Assembly: GCA_022695795.1 (NCBI GenBank)
Contig: MU404065.1
Location: forward strand, 496,001-560,000
Direction of reading: 5' to 3'
Source of the DNA: Biscogniauxia marginata
Taxonomy: Eukaryota; Ascomycota; Sordariomycetes; Xylariales; Xylariaceae
DNA length: 64,000 nucleotides
The notes beneath the pieces are model-generated. The model made no database searches, was not told the origin of the DNA, and was given only the letters and a program-made list of their open reading frames with translations. Position numbers and translations under genes: made by a program. Below, piece after piece: positions 37,694 through 48,932 of the stretch; position 1 is the stretch's first letter; each line of letters begins with the position of its first letter.

Positions 37694-38472
37694 ATGGCGC
37701 CCCTAATTATCCTGATACGACATGCCCAAGCGCTACACAGTGAGTATATCTCCTAGGCCTTCTCCCCAACAGCCTTATTAACTGTTATCCAGATATCGAT
37801 GATGAGTTATCCCCGCACGTACGAGTCACGACTCGAGAACACTGACACTCCAGGCACATGACTGGGAATTACACGACCCAGGCTTGACGAAGAAGGGCAT
37901 AGAACAGTGTCAGGTCCTAGCAACTGAGCTTGAACGCAAGTTTCCCTTTGCGGCGGACGAATGTCGGATCGTGGTAAGCCCGTTGACAAGGACATTGCAA
38001 ACCGTCCACTATGCTCTTCCATGGCTTCGAGATCAGGGGGTGCCGGTAGAAGTCCGTGCCGAATGGCAAGCAAGTGCCCTGTGATCATCACAAATTGGGT
38101 ATAAAGGCTAACCGCAGGCAGGAAAGCACCAATAACCCTTGTGATATTGGCACTGGGCCCACTTCTATCAAGAAAGACTGGCCTGATTTCGACTTCTCGC
38201 AGCTAGACCCTATCTATCCCCAGAAGGTTGGCCTATATGGGGCTTCGGAGGAGGCTCTTCTGAAAAGAGCGTCGATTGCTAGACGGTGGCTATCTGGACG
38301 TCCCGAGAAGTGTATTGTTGTGGTAACCCATTCGGGATTCTTGAAGCGTGTTGTCAAAGGAGCAAGGTTCCGGAACGTGGAGTACCGGACATATGAAGCT
38401 GTTGACAACAATTTGACAGGAGACATTGAGCTCAAGGAACTAGCCGAGGAGCAGCCGCTTGAGCGTGGGTAA
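37694..38472 (+). CDS. Histidine phosphatase superfamily (phosphoglycerate mutase-like) protein
   Basis: The exon model is 37694-37739, 37793-37818, 37854-38069 and 38122-38472, giving 212 residues. MAPLIILIRHAQALHN carries the catalytic RHG-type motif (here RHA). SPLTRTLQTV holds the second Arg, and VVVTHSGFLKRV the second catalytic His. DWELHDPGLTKKGIEQC is the usual block after the first motif. The last intron, 38070-38121, begins with GCAAGT rather than GT; joining there gives RAEWQESTNNPCDIG, which fits relatives exactly. The short second exon requires a 35 nt intron (37819-37853), unusually small, so either the early part of the model is wrong or the gene carries a lesion. Substrate is unknown. 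Fungal relatives are annotated only as phosphoglycerate mutase-like phosphatases. Confidence 0.75.
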
Positions 38473-40032
38473 AAGCAGCCCCCCTCTCGTGGTCAGGCAT
38501 CTGAGATAGTGTAGCTGAGTCATAGTTGCGTTTGGCGAGTTCACCCAGATATGAGATATTTGGCTGATACGTGTAAATGCCAATTAGGACAGGTGGCTAG
38601 AATAAACTTGAATATAGCTGCTACATGCACACGAGATCTGAAGATGAGCCTTACGCAATGAGCGATGAGTGGGCAGAAACTTTCATAACTACGGCAGCAC
38701 AGTTTGCAACAATTCAATCTGTCGGAGGTTGACGTGTGGCCGAGATTTTACCATAGGAAGCCAGTATTTATAGAAACTGACTTCCCTCAAACGAACGGCT
38801 TGTGTTTTGATCTCGCACTAGATTCAGTCCTAAAGGTAGTAGTAGATCTAGTCTTTTGGGGCAATCGAGAGATTGAGAATCGAAAGTGCTGTCGAATGTA
38901 AATTAAGAAAAGACCGTGGGAAAGGTATGAAAAATTACTTTACTACTCAAAAATAGCGGGGGTAATTTGTTACTGCCTCAGGCAGAAAAAGTTCATTTGT
39001 ATGTACAGTACCTACCTAGTTTACGTACTTGTCATACCTACCTACTTAGTTGCAGGCTGCAGCTTGCAACGCCTTGCCTGTGACGTCACCCGCCTCATGA
39101 TCAGCTACTTCTGTGTAGTACATGTAAGAGGCTGTTCCCTTATTAAGAATATTAGCTTGGAATTATCTTACGAGATGTCGGGTAGTCAGTATTAGTTACA
39201 ACAAAAAGATTAATTTTTTATAGATCACCCCCCAAAAAACCAACGTCAATGGGTCACCAGACCGCCACCGCTGCCGCTACCCTTCCCATCGACTTGGTCT
39301 GCGGAGGACCCTGGTGGCTGTGACCCTGATGGCTGTTTTCCTATTAAGGAAAGCTTGAAAAGATTCGAGCACAAGAGCTACTCGGAATCTTGTAAGAAAC
39401 CAGATTGATTATTCGCTTACAGCCGGTTCGCGTAGGACGGGAGCACTTTGGGACCAGCGCCTAGGTAGTGCCTAAAGGTGATCACGGTCGTCCATGCAAG
39501 TGTTGCTCTAGTAGTCTTGGGGTGTCACGATGGTCACGATGGTCTCATGTGCTCCACTATCGCCTCTACACGTGCGAAATACGCCTTCATGATTCGCTAT
39601 CCCGTCTGAACCTTCAGCCTTGTGGACGGCGAATCCCATACTGTCCGGGGAAATAACTCGAGATATATTCTCTCTCTTCCACGTCTAGCAAGCTTGGGTG
39701 CAGAGTGGAAGTGTGCCCTTTTTCTTTCTTTCCTTTTCTGTTGGCATCCTTGGAACTGGACCCTGCATATCGGCGCATCGGTGGGTGCATCGCACGGAGA
39801 TCAGCGATCACTTATATATTAGTAGGGCTTTTCCCTTCTCAGCTCAGCCAAATACTAAGAAAACTTGGGTGGCCCTTCAATGACGACGGACTACAGACGA
39901 CACGACTCCTTGCATATGATCTATTAATATTTTTGGGGTTCTCTCTCCCTCTCCCTCTCCCTGTATGCTTGCTTATGTTTTCAATTCTTCCTCGTCAAGA
40001 CCTCGCTCTATGAGCATCACCCCCCACGAAAC
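38473..40032. other. Intergenic region
   Basis: This contains the 3' region of the histidine-phosphatase gene and the PPN1 promoter. A CCCTCT pyrimidine run lies at about 39942-39962, some 70 bp upstream of the PPN1 ATG. No gene is visible. Confidence 0.55.
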
Positions 40033-42258
40033 ATGAAGCTGAAAAAGGCCTTCCAATGGGCTGTTCTGGTTGTATCCAGCCTGCTGGCTCCCGGTGTCAT
40101 TAGTGCACCGGCCACTGGAACGCAATATGTCCTGCATCTTGGAGATGGAGACTCTGGTAGCCGGGAACAACTTCCTACGTCGCAACGCAAGCTACATGGC
40201 AGGTTTCTCCATATCACAGGTATGTCCCACCACACCATTCCGCCTTTTTCGCTTCTGTACCCGGGCGAAAGCTGACAGGCCTAATCATCCGTGCCTTGCA
40301 TAGATCTGCATCCAGACGAACATTACAAGGTACACGCATCGACCGAGGAGAATATCGCATGCCACCGAGGACATGGACCTGCTGGCACGTATGGAGCAGA
40401 AACCAGCGATTGCGATTCTCCATTGTCACTGGTAAATGCTACCTTCGACTGGATAAAGGCCAATTTGAGAGATTCGATCGATTTTGTCGTCTGGACAGGC
40501 GATTCTGCCCGCCATGACAGCGATGAAGAAATACCTCGCCATAACAAAGATATCCTGGCTATGAATCGCAGGATCGCGGAAAGTGTTGTCGACACATTCT
40601 CCGACGACACGGGTTTGATGATTCCCGTCGTGCCGACTTTCGGAAACAATGACATATATCCTCACAATGTCCTGATGCCAGGGCCGAATGATGTCCTCAA
40701 AGCCTACACGGATATCTGGAAGAGGTTCATTCCTGAACATCAACGTCATTCATTCGAGTTTGGAGGATGGTTCTACGTGGAGGTCATCCCAGACAAGCTC
40801 GCAGTTTTCAGTCTCAACACCTTGTACTTTTTCGATCGCAATCCGGGTGTTGACGATTGTGTGCACCCGACCGAGCCTGGCTTTAAGCATTTCGAATGGC
40901 TGCGTGTCCAACTCAAGTTCCTTCGCGACCGGGGCATGAAGGCGATCCTAATAGGGCATGTCCCTCCGGCCAGAACTTCTGGCAAACAATTATGGGACGA
41001 GACATGCTGGCAGAAGTACACTCTCTGGCTGCAACAGTACCGCGATGTCATCGTCGGCTCTGTATATGGCCACATGAACATTGACCACTTCCTACTTCAG
41101 GACACGAAGGACATTGACATCGCGATGCTTGAGATGTTAGATAAAGAAATGGTCTCTACTCGTGATTCTATCGAGGGAGATTTCTCGGTTGAATCAAGCG
41201 CTGACTATCTCATGGAACTACGAGATGGCTGGTCCAAATTACCCAATCCCATCGCTTTGGAGGAAGACGCAGAGGAGTCTGGGAAGAAAAAGCACAAGGG
41301 AAAGAAGGGGAAGAGGGGAAAGAACAAACTCGGCGGACCATGGGCGGAGCGGTATCAGCTGACCCTCATTGGCCCTAGCATCGTCCCGAACTACTTCCCA
41401 ACCTTGAGAGTCATCGAGTACAATATCACGGGTCTGGAGAACTCGCCAACTTGGGTGGACATATATCGAGCGTCAGACGATATTGATAAAAGCTCTTCCG
41501 ATCTAGGGATGCATAAATCGGAGTTGGAGCTGCGCCAAGAGCCCGAGTTTGAGGCGGATACAAAAAAGGGCAAGAAAGGAAAGAAAGGCAAAAAGGGGAA
41601 AAAGCCGTCAAGAGACCCTAACCTGCGGATCCCGGACCCTCCCGCGGAGGGAGACCTACCAGGTCCGGCCTACTTCCCTCAAACTCTCACCTTTACGGGA
41701 TTCACACAATACTATACGAATTTGACATACATTAACAACGATATTACCACACGCAGCACCGACGATGGCTATGCCAAGCGTCAGATGCCACTAAACAGAT
41801 GGAACCCGGGGAAGCATAAAAGCAAGGAGCCGCAGTTCTCGAAACCAAAACCAAGAGAGTTTTCCTTCGAAGTCGAATACAGCACCTTCGACGACAAGAT
41901 ATACAAGCTCCAAGACCTGACGGTCAAGAGCTTCGTGCACCTCGCCCACCGGATCGGAAAGGTCAACACCGAATCCGAGGCGTCATCACTATCGTTTGAG
42001 GTAGATGAGTTTGACAGAGGAGATGGAGACGAGGGAGATATTCTAGAAATAGATGACGACGAACCAGACACTGACAACGAGAGCGATGATGACGAGCTCG
42101 ATGTTGAGACGAAAAAGAAAGGAAAGAAACACAAAGGCGGCAAGGACAAGAAAAAGAAGAAGAAGAAGAAGCACGGCAAGAACAGCGTCTGGTATCACTT
42201 CCTTAAGCACGCGTTCGTCAGCACTAGAACCAAGAAGGAACTCAAGGATCTGGAGTGA
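40033..42258 (+). CDS. PPN1: Endopolyphosphatase PPN1 (vacuolar)
   Basis: This calcineurin-like metallophosphoesterase cuts inorganic polyphosphate inside the vacuole. Exons are 40033-40219 and 40304-42258 (GTATGT donor, TAG acceptor), giving 713 residues. The N-terminal hydrophobic segment (about residues 7-25) is a signal anchor for vacuolar delivery. Splicing restores the first metal-binding motif as GRFLHITDLHPDEHY. The others are WTGDSARHD, PTFGNNDIYPHN, IGHVPPARTSG and GSVYGHMNIDHF. The C-terminal WYHFLKHAFVSTRTKKEL fits the family end. Several N-glycosylation sequons occur (NAT, NIT, NLT). Unusual are three Lys/Gly-rich blocks encoded at 41281-41330, 41562-41604 and 42107-42180, the last directly after an Asp/Glu/Ser stretch. 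They may bind polyphosphate or be modified by it. Confidence 0.93.
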
Positions 42259-42978
42259 TGAAACGTGCTTTCTTTCTTTCTTTCTTTCTATTTGAAATTT
42301 TTTTTTTTTGACGGTCAAAGCAAGCTTCGGAGTTTTGGAATGCATTATTATACGGCAACACAGTTAAAACATGTATTATATATGTAAGCTGTATGAAAAA
42401 TTTAAGAATAAGGGGAGAGGGTCGGAGATAATATATATCTATTTGGTTAGGCCGAAGGAGAAGGGAAAGGGGGCAGGCCTGGGTTAGGAGGGATCATTGG
42501 TTGTTGTCTGGGACACACACACATTTGCGTTCGCTTTTGTTTCTATATCGTGATGGAAGATAGGCATCGGTGTATTACCTAGGTCCATAGGCATTCGAGG
42601 TGTAGACGGGGTTAAACACGGGGGGCTGGTAGTTGGGGGCAGGGACTGGGTGAGATCTTCAAAATATTTTGTGGTTTGTTCTAGTTTTATCACATCGCAT
42701 TGCATTGCATCGGTAGTTGTTGGTAAGCAAACATGAAGCATGCTAGGTAATTAGCATTGATTAAACCGTTGTCATATTTTTTTATCATCATCGTCATCAT
42801 CATATATTCCCATCTCTCCCTTTTTTTTTTTCAACTACAAGGTCCCTTAGAGTTCCTACTACTTCTTTTTCGAAATTCTCATCACGGTTATAAGAGATAC
42901 TACCAACATGCGTGATCAATCATAACTACCAAAAACTCCTAGCTGCACATTTTCATCGCTTTTGCTAAATCAGTCGGT
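42259..42978. other. Convergent intergenic region between PPN1 and TPA1
   Basis: The two genes end facing each other across 720 bp. It has a CTTT run at 42266-42288, homopolymer T runs and AT-rich sequence suitable for two terminators. No gene is visible. Confidence 0.6.
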
Positions 42979-45141
42979 TTAGTCGGACTCGCTATCCTCG
43001 GCCGAGGACGAGAACCCGTTCCACTCCTCCTCGGTATCGTCGTCGAGGATGCTATCCCTCTTTCCATCTCCCTCTCCATTCGTATGATTTGGCGCCTCCT
43101 CCTTATCATCTTGCTCGTCATCGTCGTCGTCGTCCTCTCCCTCCTGCTCCTCGACCTCAAACGTGCCGCAGACGTCCCACCGGTCCCCGGGGGCCCGGCG
43201 GCTGACGTACTTGACGAACTTGAGGGCGCCGCTGTCGCGCAGTACGATGCTCATGCGGTTCCAGGCGGCCGCCTGGAAGAAGAGGATGTTGTCGTCCTCG
43301 CCGCTGGCCTTGTACACGGCCGCATCCTCGTTAGCGGCGTCATCGTCGCCGGCCATGTATACCTCGTGGCCGCCTACGTCCTCGGGCTCTTGCGTTTGCT
43401 CTTGCGCTTTGGCCTTGCTTTCCTTCTTGCCTTTCTTCTTGTCTTTGTCTTTGTCTTTGTCCTTGCCTTTACCCTTGCCGTTGGTTTTGGCACGGCCTTC
43501 CTCCTCTTCGTCGTCCTCATCGGGCTGTTGCTGGCCGTCGATCTCCTCGTCTTCATCGCCCCAGCCGGACGTGGGCGTGATGCCCAGGTTCAACTCGAGC
43601 CGCGGCTTGCCCTCATGGCCCGTCGCGAGGGTATAGTCCTTGCCACGCCGGAAACGCCGCGCGATGATGTCATGGCTCTCTATCACGCAACCCGTGGCCA
43701 TCTGCAGCCAGCGGCGGAATTGCGGGCTTGGCAGGAACTCCTCGACGAGCTCTTTGATAGGCGAAGCGTCTTCATCCTTCGTAGAACCGTTCTTCTTCGA
43801 GGTAGTTTTGGAACCCTGTGCCTGGAGGTACAGGTACCGATGCTTATGGGGAGGCTTGGCCACGCGCCAGGAGCCCTTCTCGATCTCCTTGCTGTTTTCC
43901 GGGAGCGGGGTGCTTTCCTGCGCTTCAACGTAGTCGCGTAGTCGCTGGGCGAACTTCTTACCGAGGAGGTTCGGCAGGGTGATGCTTGAGTCGTCATCGA
44001 AGTGCTCAGAGATCTGCTCGATGGTGTCGGGGGTAAGGTAGGTGGGAGAAATGAACTTGAGTAGGAACTCCAGATCGGCCTCATCAAACTCTTCCTGTGA
44101 GCTGGATTGCGGCTCTTTGACTGCTACTGGTTTTGGTTGAGGTGTGTCGTGCTGATCCGGATCGCCTTGCAGCTGCATTAGGCCGCTGTTCTTCAAGGCT
44201 TTCTCCTCGGCTCCCTCGACGTACCCGTCCTCGCCAAGCTGAGGGATGTGGAACCAGCCGCTGATAGCCATGCGGACACGCCCCCCTTCCTTTTCGAGCT
44301 GCTCCTTCGTCTCGGCGTGGTAGACTTCCTCGACATCGTGAAAGCTCTCGCCGGGCTGCACGGCGAAGAAGCTCAGCTGGTTCCACGCAGGGGGTATGAT
44401 CTTGGTGACGTCTGGCGCAGGCGTCTTAGCGATTTGACCGTCTTTGCCCTCCAGCTCCTGCACAGGGAACAGCCTCAGCGCGCCACCCCATTCGGCCTTC
44501 CAGGGAGTATCCGGGTCTGTGAGGTATAGGATATAGCTGACTTTCCGACTGCCGATGACGTCGTCGTGACATAGGAGAAAGCAGCCCGGGGTGTAGACGT
44601 TGATTGCCATGTCCGTCTTCCTGCCGCTCAGGGGACCGCATCCGGTGATGTGGGCGACGTATTCCCGGAAGGCTTGCGAGTACATGGCATCGCGGAGGGC
44701 AAGTAGCGACGGCAGCTTAGACAGAGCTTCATCGTCGAGGCCGTCGAGGTTGGCAAGGTCGCCGGACTGGTGGATCTTGTAGATATCGGTTTCCTTGGGC
44801 GTGAAGGAGACGTTGTTCTTGATCTCTTCCCGGACGGCTCGTAGGAGTTTGTCGTCGATCAGCTCGTGGATGACGCTGTGCTTGTAGGGCGACGACTTTG
44901 CGTATCCCTGTGTGTACTCGTCGAGCACCTTCTTGTCGAACAGTCCCTTTCTGAACCTCTTCTTGGCCTCTTCGTCGCTCAACGCTGTCGCAGATGTAAG
45001 CCCCCGTCCTTGCGGAACTAATAGCAATGGCAAGACGTAGTATGGAGGGGGAGGGGGAGGTCGCAAAGCGGACTTACAAGTCTTAGACTTCTTCTTGGCC
45101 GGTTTCTGACCGACAGCTTGCGACTCGGCTTTGCGCTTCAT
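42979..45141 (-). CDS. TPA1: Prolyl 3,4-dihydroxylase TPA1/OFD1
   Basis: This Fe(II)/2-oxoglutarate oxygenase hydroxylates a proline of ribosomal protein uS12 in yeast. The fission yeast homologue Ofd1 also controls the sterol/hypoxia regulator Sre1. Exons are 45078-45141 and 42979-44984, giving 689 residues. The ATG at 45141 (MKRKAESQAVGQKPAKKK) begins a nuclear-localisation-like basic segment. The 93 nt intron starts GTAAGT and ends ACAG. The N-terminal catalytic domain has the iron ligands in CHDDVIGSRKVSYILYL (His and Asp near residue 159) and SFHDVEEV (His near 236), with the co-substrate Arg in RVRMAISGWFH. The second, non-catalytic oxygenase-like domain follows (LPSPQFRRWLQMATGC to RMSIVLRDSGALKFVKYVSR). 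It contains a KDKDKDKKKGKK-type insert and a very acidic C-terminus. Confidence 0.93.
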   Translation of the reverse strand: MKRKAESQAVGQKPAKKKSKTCKSALRPPPPPPYYVLPLLLVPQGRGLTSATALSDEEAKKRFRKGLFDKKVLDEYTQGYAKSSPYKHSVIHELIDDKLLRAVREEIKNNVSFTPKETDIYKIHQSGDLANLDGLDDEALSKLPSLLALRDAMYSQAFREYVAHITGCGPLSGRKTDMAINVYTPGCFLLCHDDVIGSRKVSYILYLTDPDTPWKAEWGGALRLFPVQELEGKDGQIAKTPAPDVTKIIPPAWNQLSFFAVQPGESFHDVEEVYHAETKEQLEKEGGRVRMAISGWFHIPQLGEDGYVEGAEEKALKNSGLMQLQGDPDQHDTPQPKPVAVKEPQSSSQEEFDEADLEFLLKFISPTYLTPDTIEQISEHFDDDSSITLPNLLGKKFAQRLRDYVEAQESTPLPENSKEIEKGSWRVAKPPHKHRYLYLQAQGSKTTSKKNGSTKDEDASPIKELVEEFLPSPQFRRWLQMATGCVIESHDIIARRFRRGKDYTLATGHEGKPRLELNLGITPTSGWGDEDEEIDGQQQPDEDDEEEEGRAKTNGKGKGKDKDKDKDKKKGKKESKAKAQEQTQEPEDVGGHEVYMAGDDDAANEDAAVYKASGEDDNILFFQAAAWNRMSIVLRDSGALKFVKYVSRRAPGDRWDVCGTFEVEEQEGEDDDDDDEQDDKEEAPNHTNGEGDGKRDSILDDDTEEEWNGFSSSAEDSESD

Positions 45142-46103
45142 GTTTGGACGCGCAGTTGGCTTTTGCAGAATATATATATATATATTTTTAGCAAATTGCA
45201 AGACTGTGAAGCTATGAGAAAGAGTGTATGAAATAAAAGGTTTAGGGCTCAAGTGTGTAGGGTAAATCTTGCGATTCCATGCCCGAGTGGTACGATCGTT
45301 CCTCTAATATTTCTTATTTTTCCAATGGAAAGAACGGCAGAAAACGGAGCTTTGCGCCTTTGATCTTCACCGCCCGAAGGGATCCACATCCCGGCGTCTC
45401 TTAAACTACTAGTTATAGTTAAACCTTAGTATGGATTATGCGTGTAAGTGCTTCCCCCCATTCATCTCCTTTCCTTTCACAACCGCATGACATCTCAAGC
45501 GCCCGTCGTCTCCTACTTGCAGAGCGCGCATATGTAGGTATGTATGTGTGTGTGTGTATGTTATACCGTGTTGCTTAGCACCGGCGTCTGATTCCAGCCA
45601 TATACCAATCATGCACTATGCAATCTTGACGCCGTCGAGCGCTTTCTGACTATAGCATTGGAGGCGCGCTGGCGGTTAAGAGGGGGGTGGGGTTCAACAC
45701 GGCATCTAATCACATCTCTCTCATGCTCTCCCTCCAAAGCTTCGTTCATGCAGCTACTACATGTAAGTTCATGGCTAGCTGAGAAGTTCCCGTCCAAGAC
45801 GTTTCTCATGCGAGATGTTCTTATGTACAACCACATTGACCTTATGTATTGGTCTATAATATCGACACATCATAGGAGCATAACCATAGTCGGCAAGCGC
45901 TTGACTTGTTTCTTGTACAAGTTTCGATTCGTCCTAGTCCTCACCTTTGTCTCAGGCGAAGGTGACAGTATATGCGTGCTACCTTCTATTCTCGTTACGT
46001 GTGTATGCCGAACACTAAATCTAGGTAGTCCCTAATTATATACAATCATAAACTATAGGAGAGCATTTCGTGAGAACGCCACCCCCCTTTTATTTTTTTT
46101 ATT
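45142..46103. other. Intergenic region
   Basis: This is the promoter side of TPA1, with a TA run at 45170-45186, and the 3' region of the reductase gene. A TG/TA-rich tract lies near 45536-45560. An open frame at 45658-46035 (+) shows no family features. Confidence 0.55.
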
Positions 46104-47147
46104 TTACGCGCCTCCCTTTTGCTTCTTCTCCGCCTCCAGGAGCTGCTCGTACGAGTCCTTCAGCGAATCAAATAGGGGCGTATACTCTAGGCCCAGGATC
46201 GTCGTCACCTTGGTCCCGTCGACGTCGTACGTGGTGTCCCTCGCCACCTCTCCCGCACCCGGCGTGCCCGGGTCGATCCGCTCCCCCAACTCGTCGTTGA
46301 TCCGGCGCGCGACGTCGCGGACAAACTGCCAGTGGCAGCGCTGCGCCGCCAAGAACCGCTCGCCCCCGGCAGCGGGCGTCACGACGGCGAGCAGCAGCGC
46401 GCCGGCCACGTCCCTCACGTCCACCCAGTGGCCCAGGTGGATCGAGTTGTACGGGCTCGGGTCGTCGCTGGGCGCCGCCAGCTCCCAGAGCATGCGGCTG
46501 CTGACGTTGAGGTGGCCGATGTCGACGCCCCCGAGGTGCGGCCCGAAGATGCACGAGGGCAGGACCGCGACGAAGTCGAAGCTGGGCCGCTCCTTCACCA
46601 TGAAGTCCCACATGGCGCGTTCGCCCAGCGTCTTCGCCCCCGCGTACGCCAGGGTCTCGTTGGTGCTGACGGCCTCCTCGTAAGTCACCGGGCACCAGTC
46701 GCTGGGCGAGTATGTCTTGCCCGGCGCGTCGCCGAGGCGGAAGTCCAGCGTTGACATGCAGCTGCCGACGTGGACGACGCGCTTGAGCGCCGCGCCGCCG
46801 TACCTGTGCGCGGCCTCCATGACGGCGAGGCAGCTGTTGATGGCCGGGTCGACGACGTCGGCCTTGAGGTTCCTGGGGTTATGGACCAGCGGAGCCGCGG
46901 CGTTGATGATCGCCGTGATCTTGTTCTCCCTGAAGGCAGGCTCGAAGGCGGTGACGTCGGTGAGATCCGTGATGTAGGCCAGGGACAACTGGGCACCGGC
47001 GTCGGGGAATAAGGGCGTTACTTTTGCTGCGCTCTCCTCTGACCGCACGGTGCCCACGATGTTCCACCCTTTGGCGAGCGCCTGCTGGATTACGTGTAGG
47101 GCGAGGAAGCCGTTAGCGCCGGTGATGAGGATAGTTTCGGTACTCAT
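46104..47147 (-). CDS. NAD(P)-dependent extended SDR (GRE2/ketoreductase-like)
   Basis: This single-exon gene encodes 347 residues from the ATG at 47147 (MSTETILITGANGFLALHVI), which is preferred to an in-frame ATG eight codons upstream because it starts right at the Rossmann fold and has an A at -3. The N-terminal TGANGFLALH motif binds the dinucleotide. HVGSCMSTLDF and the catalytic YAGAK (YxxxK) are in place, as is PSCIFGPHLGGV of the substrate lobe. The family reduces aldehydes and ketones such as methylglyoxal, or dihydroflavonol-like compounds, and the actual substrate cannot be read from sequence. The gene is very GC-rich compared with its flanks. There are no neighbouring biosynthetic genes to suggest a pathway. 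Confidence 0.9.
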   Translation of the reverse strand: MSTETILITGANGFLALHVIQQALAKGWNIVGTVRSEESAAKVTPLFPDAGAQLSLAYITDLTDVTAFEPAFRENKITAIINAAAPLVHNPRNLKADVVDPAINSCLAVMEAAHRYGGAALKRVVHVGSCMSTLDFRLGDAPGKTYSPSDWCPVTYEEAVSTNETLAYAGAKTLGERAMWDFMVKERPSFDFVAVLPSCIFGPHLGGVDIGHLNVSSRMLWELAAPSDDPSPYNSIHLGHWVDVRDVAGALLLAVVTPAAGGERFLAAQRCHWQFVRDVARRINDELGERIDPGTPGAGEVARDTTYDVDGTKVTTILGLEYTPLFDSLKDSYEQLLEAEKKQKGGA

Positions 47148-48932
47148 GTTTTTACTCGTAGTTATATACATACAAGGTAGCTCTATAAGTCTAGCGGTCG
47201 AAAGATAGCCTACTTAAGTAGAATGCAATGAAGACCAGGAGTTCTCTAAATTTACGTGATGATAATGGGCGATGGGCGACGAGTGGTGCGTTAGTTCACT
47301 TGAAGCCATGACGAGGTGACCATATTAAGTACTCGAGATGTTCTCGAGCTGCTTTAGTTGTTTATTGCTTACGGCCTCATATCATGATTCTCTGGATTAG
47401 TGATGTCCATACTTGGCCTCGTCAAGTTGCTGACCCGGACATAGTGTAAAGAGCGCCCGGATGGCTAACATGTCAGGGGGGCAGACGACTCCGGGCTACC
47501 TTCCTCCATGAAGCTAAAGTCTGTGATGACCTGGCTTAGGTGTGGTAGGACTTCAACGCGGTCTATAATAGGAGCTATACATAGCCATTTGGTATAGAGT
47601 TAGTAATCTTAGGAGTCTAGTGGGCCTAGGGGGGGTAGCTATATTCGAATAGTATATTACCCTCCCAGTTTCAGCAGACCTTCAACGGCGCACCCCGTCA
47701 CCCCTCTCATATCGTGTACATATGTCCGAAATGCATGTGTCATCGGATGACGACTACAATCCTTGCTTCGAGACACAGAGATATCCTTGATATTCTCTTG
47801 TTAGCCCTGCTTCACTAGTCAAGGTCAAGTTAGGAGAAGTCTGGGCAAGTCTACAACCCCCTTAAGTCCACAGATCCTGATTGGCTTGCATCTGTCAGCA
47901 ATGCTTATATACCTAGTACCTAGGTTGTGTTGAGGCTTAACTCCATTAGCACTTACGTTGTTATCAATATCTGTCAGTTTTGTGGTGAGAGGGGGGTTGA
48001 TGTGAATACGTGGTGTCTCGGGAACATTTCCTTCATATATGCCGTTTTCAGCTTCTAGCGTTTCTCAGTTAAGTTTACATTGCTTTTGACTGCCTGTGTA
48101 AGCATGGCCACCTGCTCACGATAGAAACAAGAGCACTCAAGTTGGTATTGTGAATGACTCCATAATACTCCCAAGTTTCGAACAGGTCCCAGACTCATAC
48201 AAAATGTCGTATATACTACTCCAGGTAGAAATCCTTTCTCGGGTCTACTCGTCCCAGTGTATTGATAACTTGGGCATGTGATTAGAGATTTCGGTTTGAA
48301 CAGTGACCACAGTACTTTGAATTAGTATCCCAGCCAGTCCTTAATAACTCTAGTGGATTTGATCCCCATCACAGATAGCTGTACTAGCACCCTCCCCCCT
48401 TCTTTTGAACGATGCAATTTGTACCTAGTTGGGTATTGAGAAAAGTTCGTTCTAACCGCTATAATCTTGACTTGTGGTTCAATTATACCCCCTCTTCAAT
48501 ATGCCCGTTACGCAGAGGCTAATGTGAGTCAATTGCATAATTACGAGGGGCCTTGGGGACAGGGAATATTCATCGCCATTCTCGAGCTGACTTCTAAGAC
48601 GGAGTTAAGAGTATAGAGCCAGCTAAGTCCAAGGGTATAACATGATAATGTATTTGTCATGGTGCACGTCGTATTAAAAGGACGAATAGAAATGTTTAGA
48701 AAGGACTGGTCTAGGCTAACTGTTTTCTCTGTAGTTTATGTATGTCGTATATTCGGGTAGCCGGATATGCAGTCAAGAGCGGGCAACGTACGAGGAAGTA
48801 AGCTTTACAATCAACCTTATCCTTTCATGTCAACCACCACTACTCAAAACTCCAGGCTTATCTACAATACTTTACCCGTTTGCCCTAAATCAGAGACAAT
48901 ATGTAATACCTTATTTCCTTGCGCGCGGGAGC
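47148..48932. other. Intergenic region, AT-rich
   Basis: This 1.8 kb stretch has no open frame worth calling and many stops in all frames. It contains the promoter of the reductase gene and the 3' region of RPE1. Confidence 0.6.

Noticed and set aside
43084..43941. 285-codon plus-strand frame opposite TPA1
   Set aside because: It is the antisense of charged repeats in TPA1 and gives a meaningless hydrophobic Leu/Val string.
46168..46695. Arg-rich frames overlapping the SDR gene
   Set aside because: They are shadows of a GC-rich coding region in other frames.
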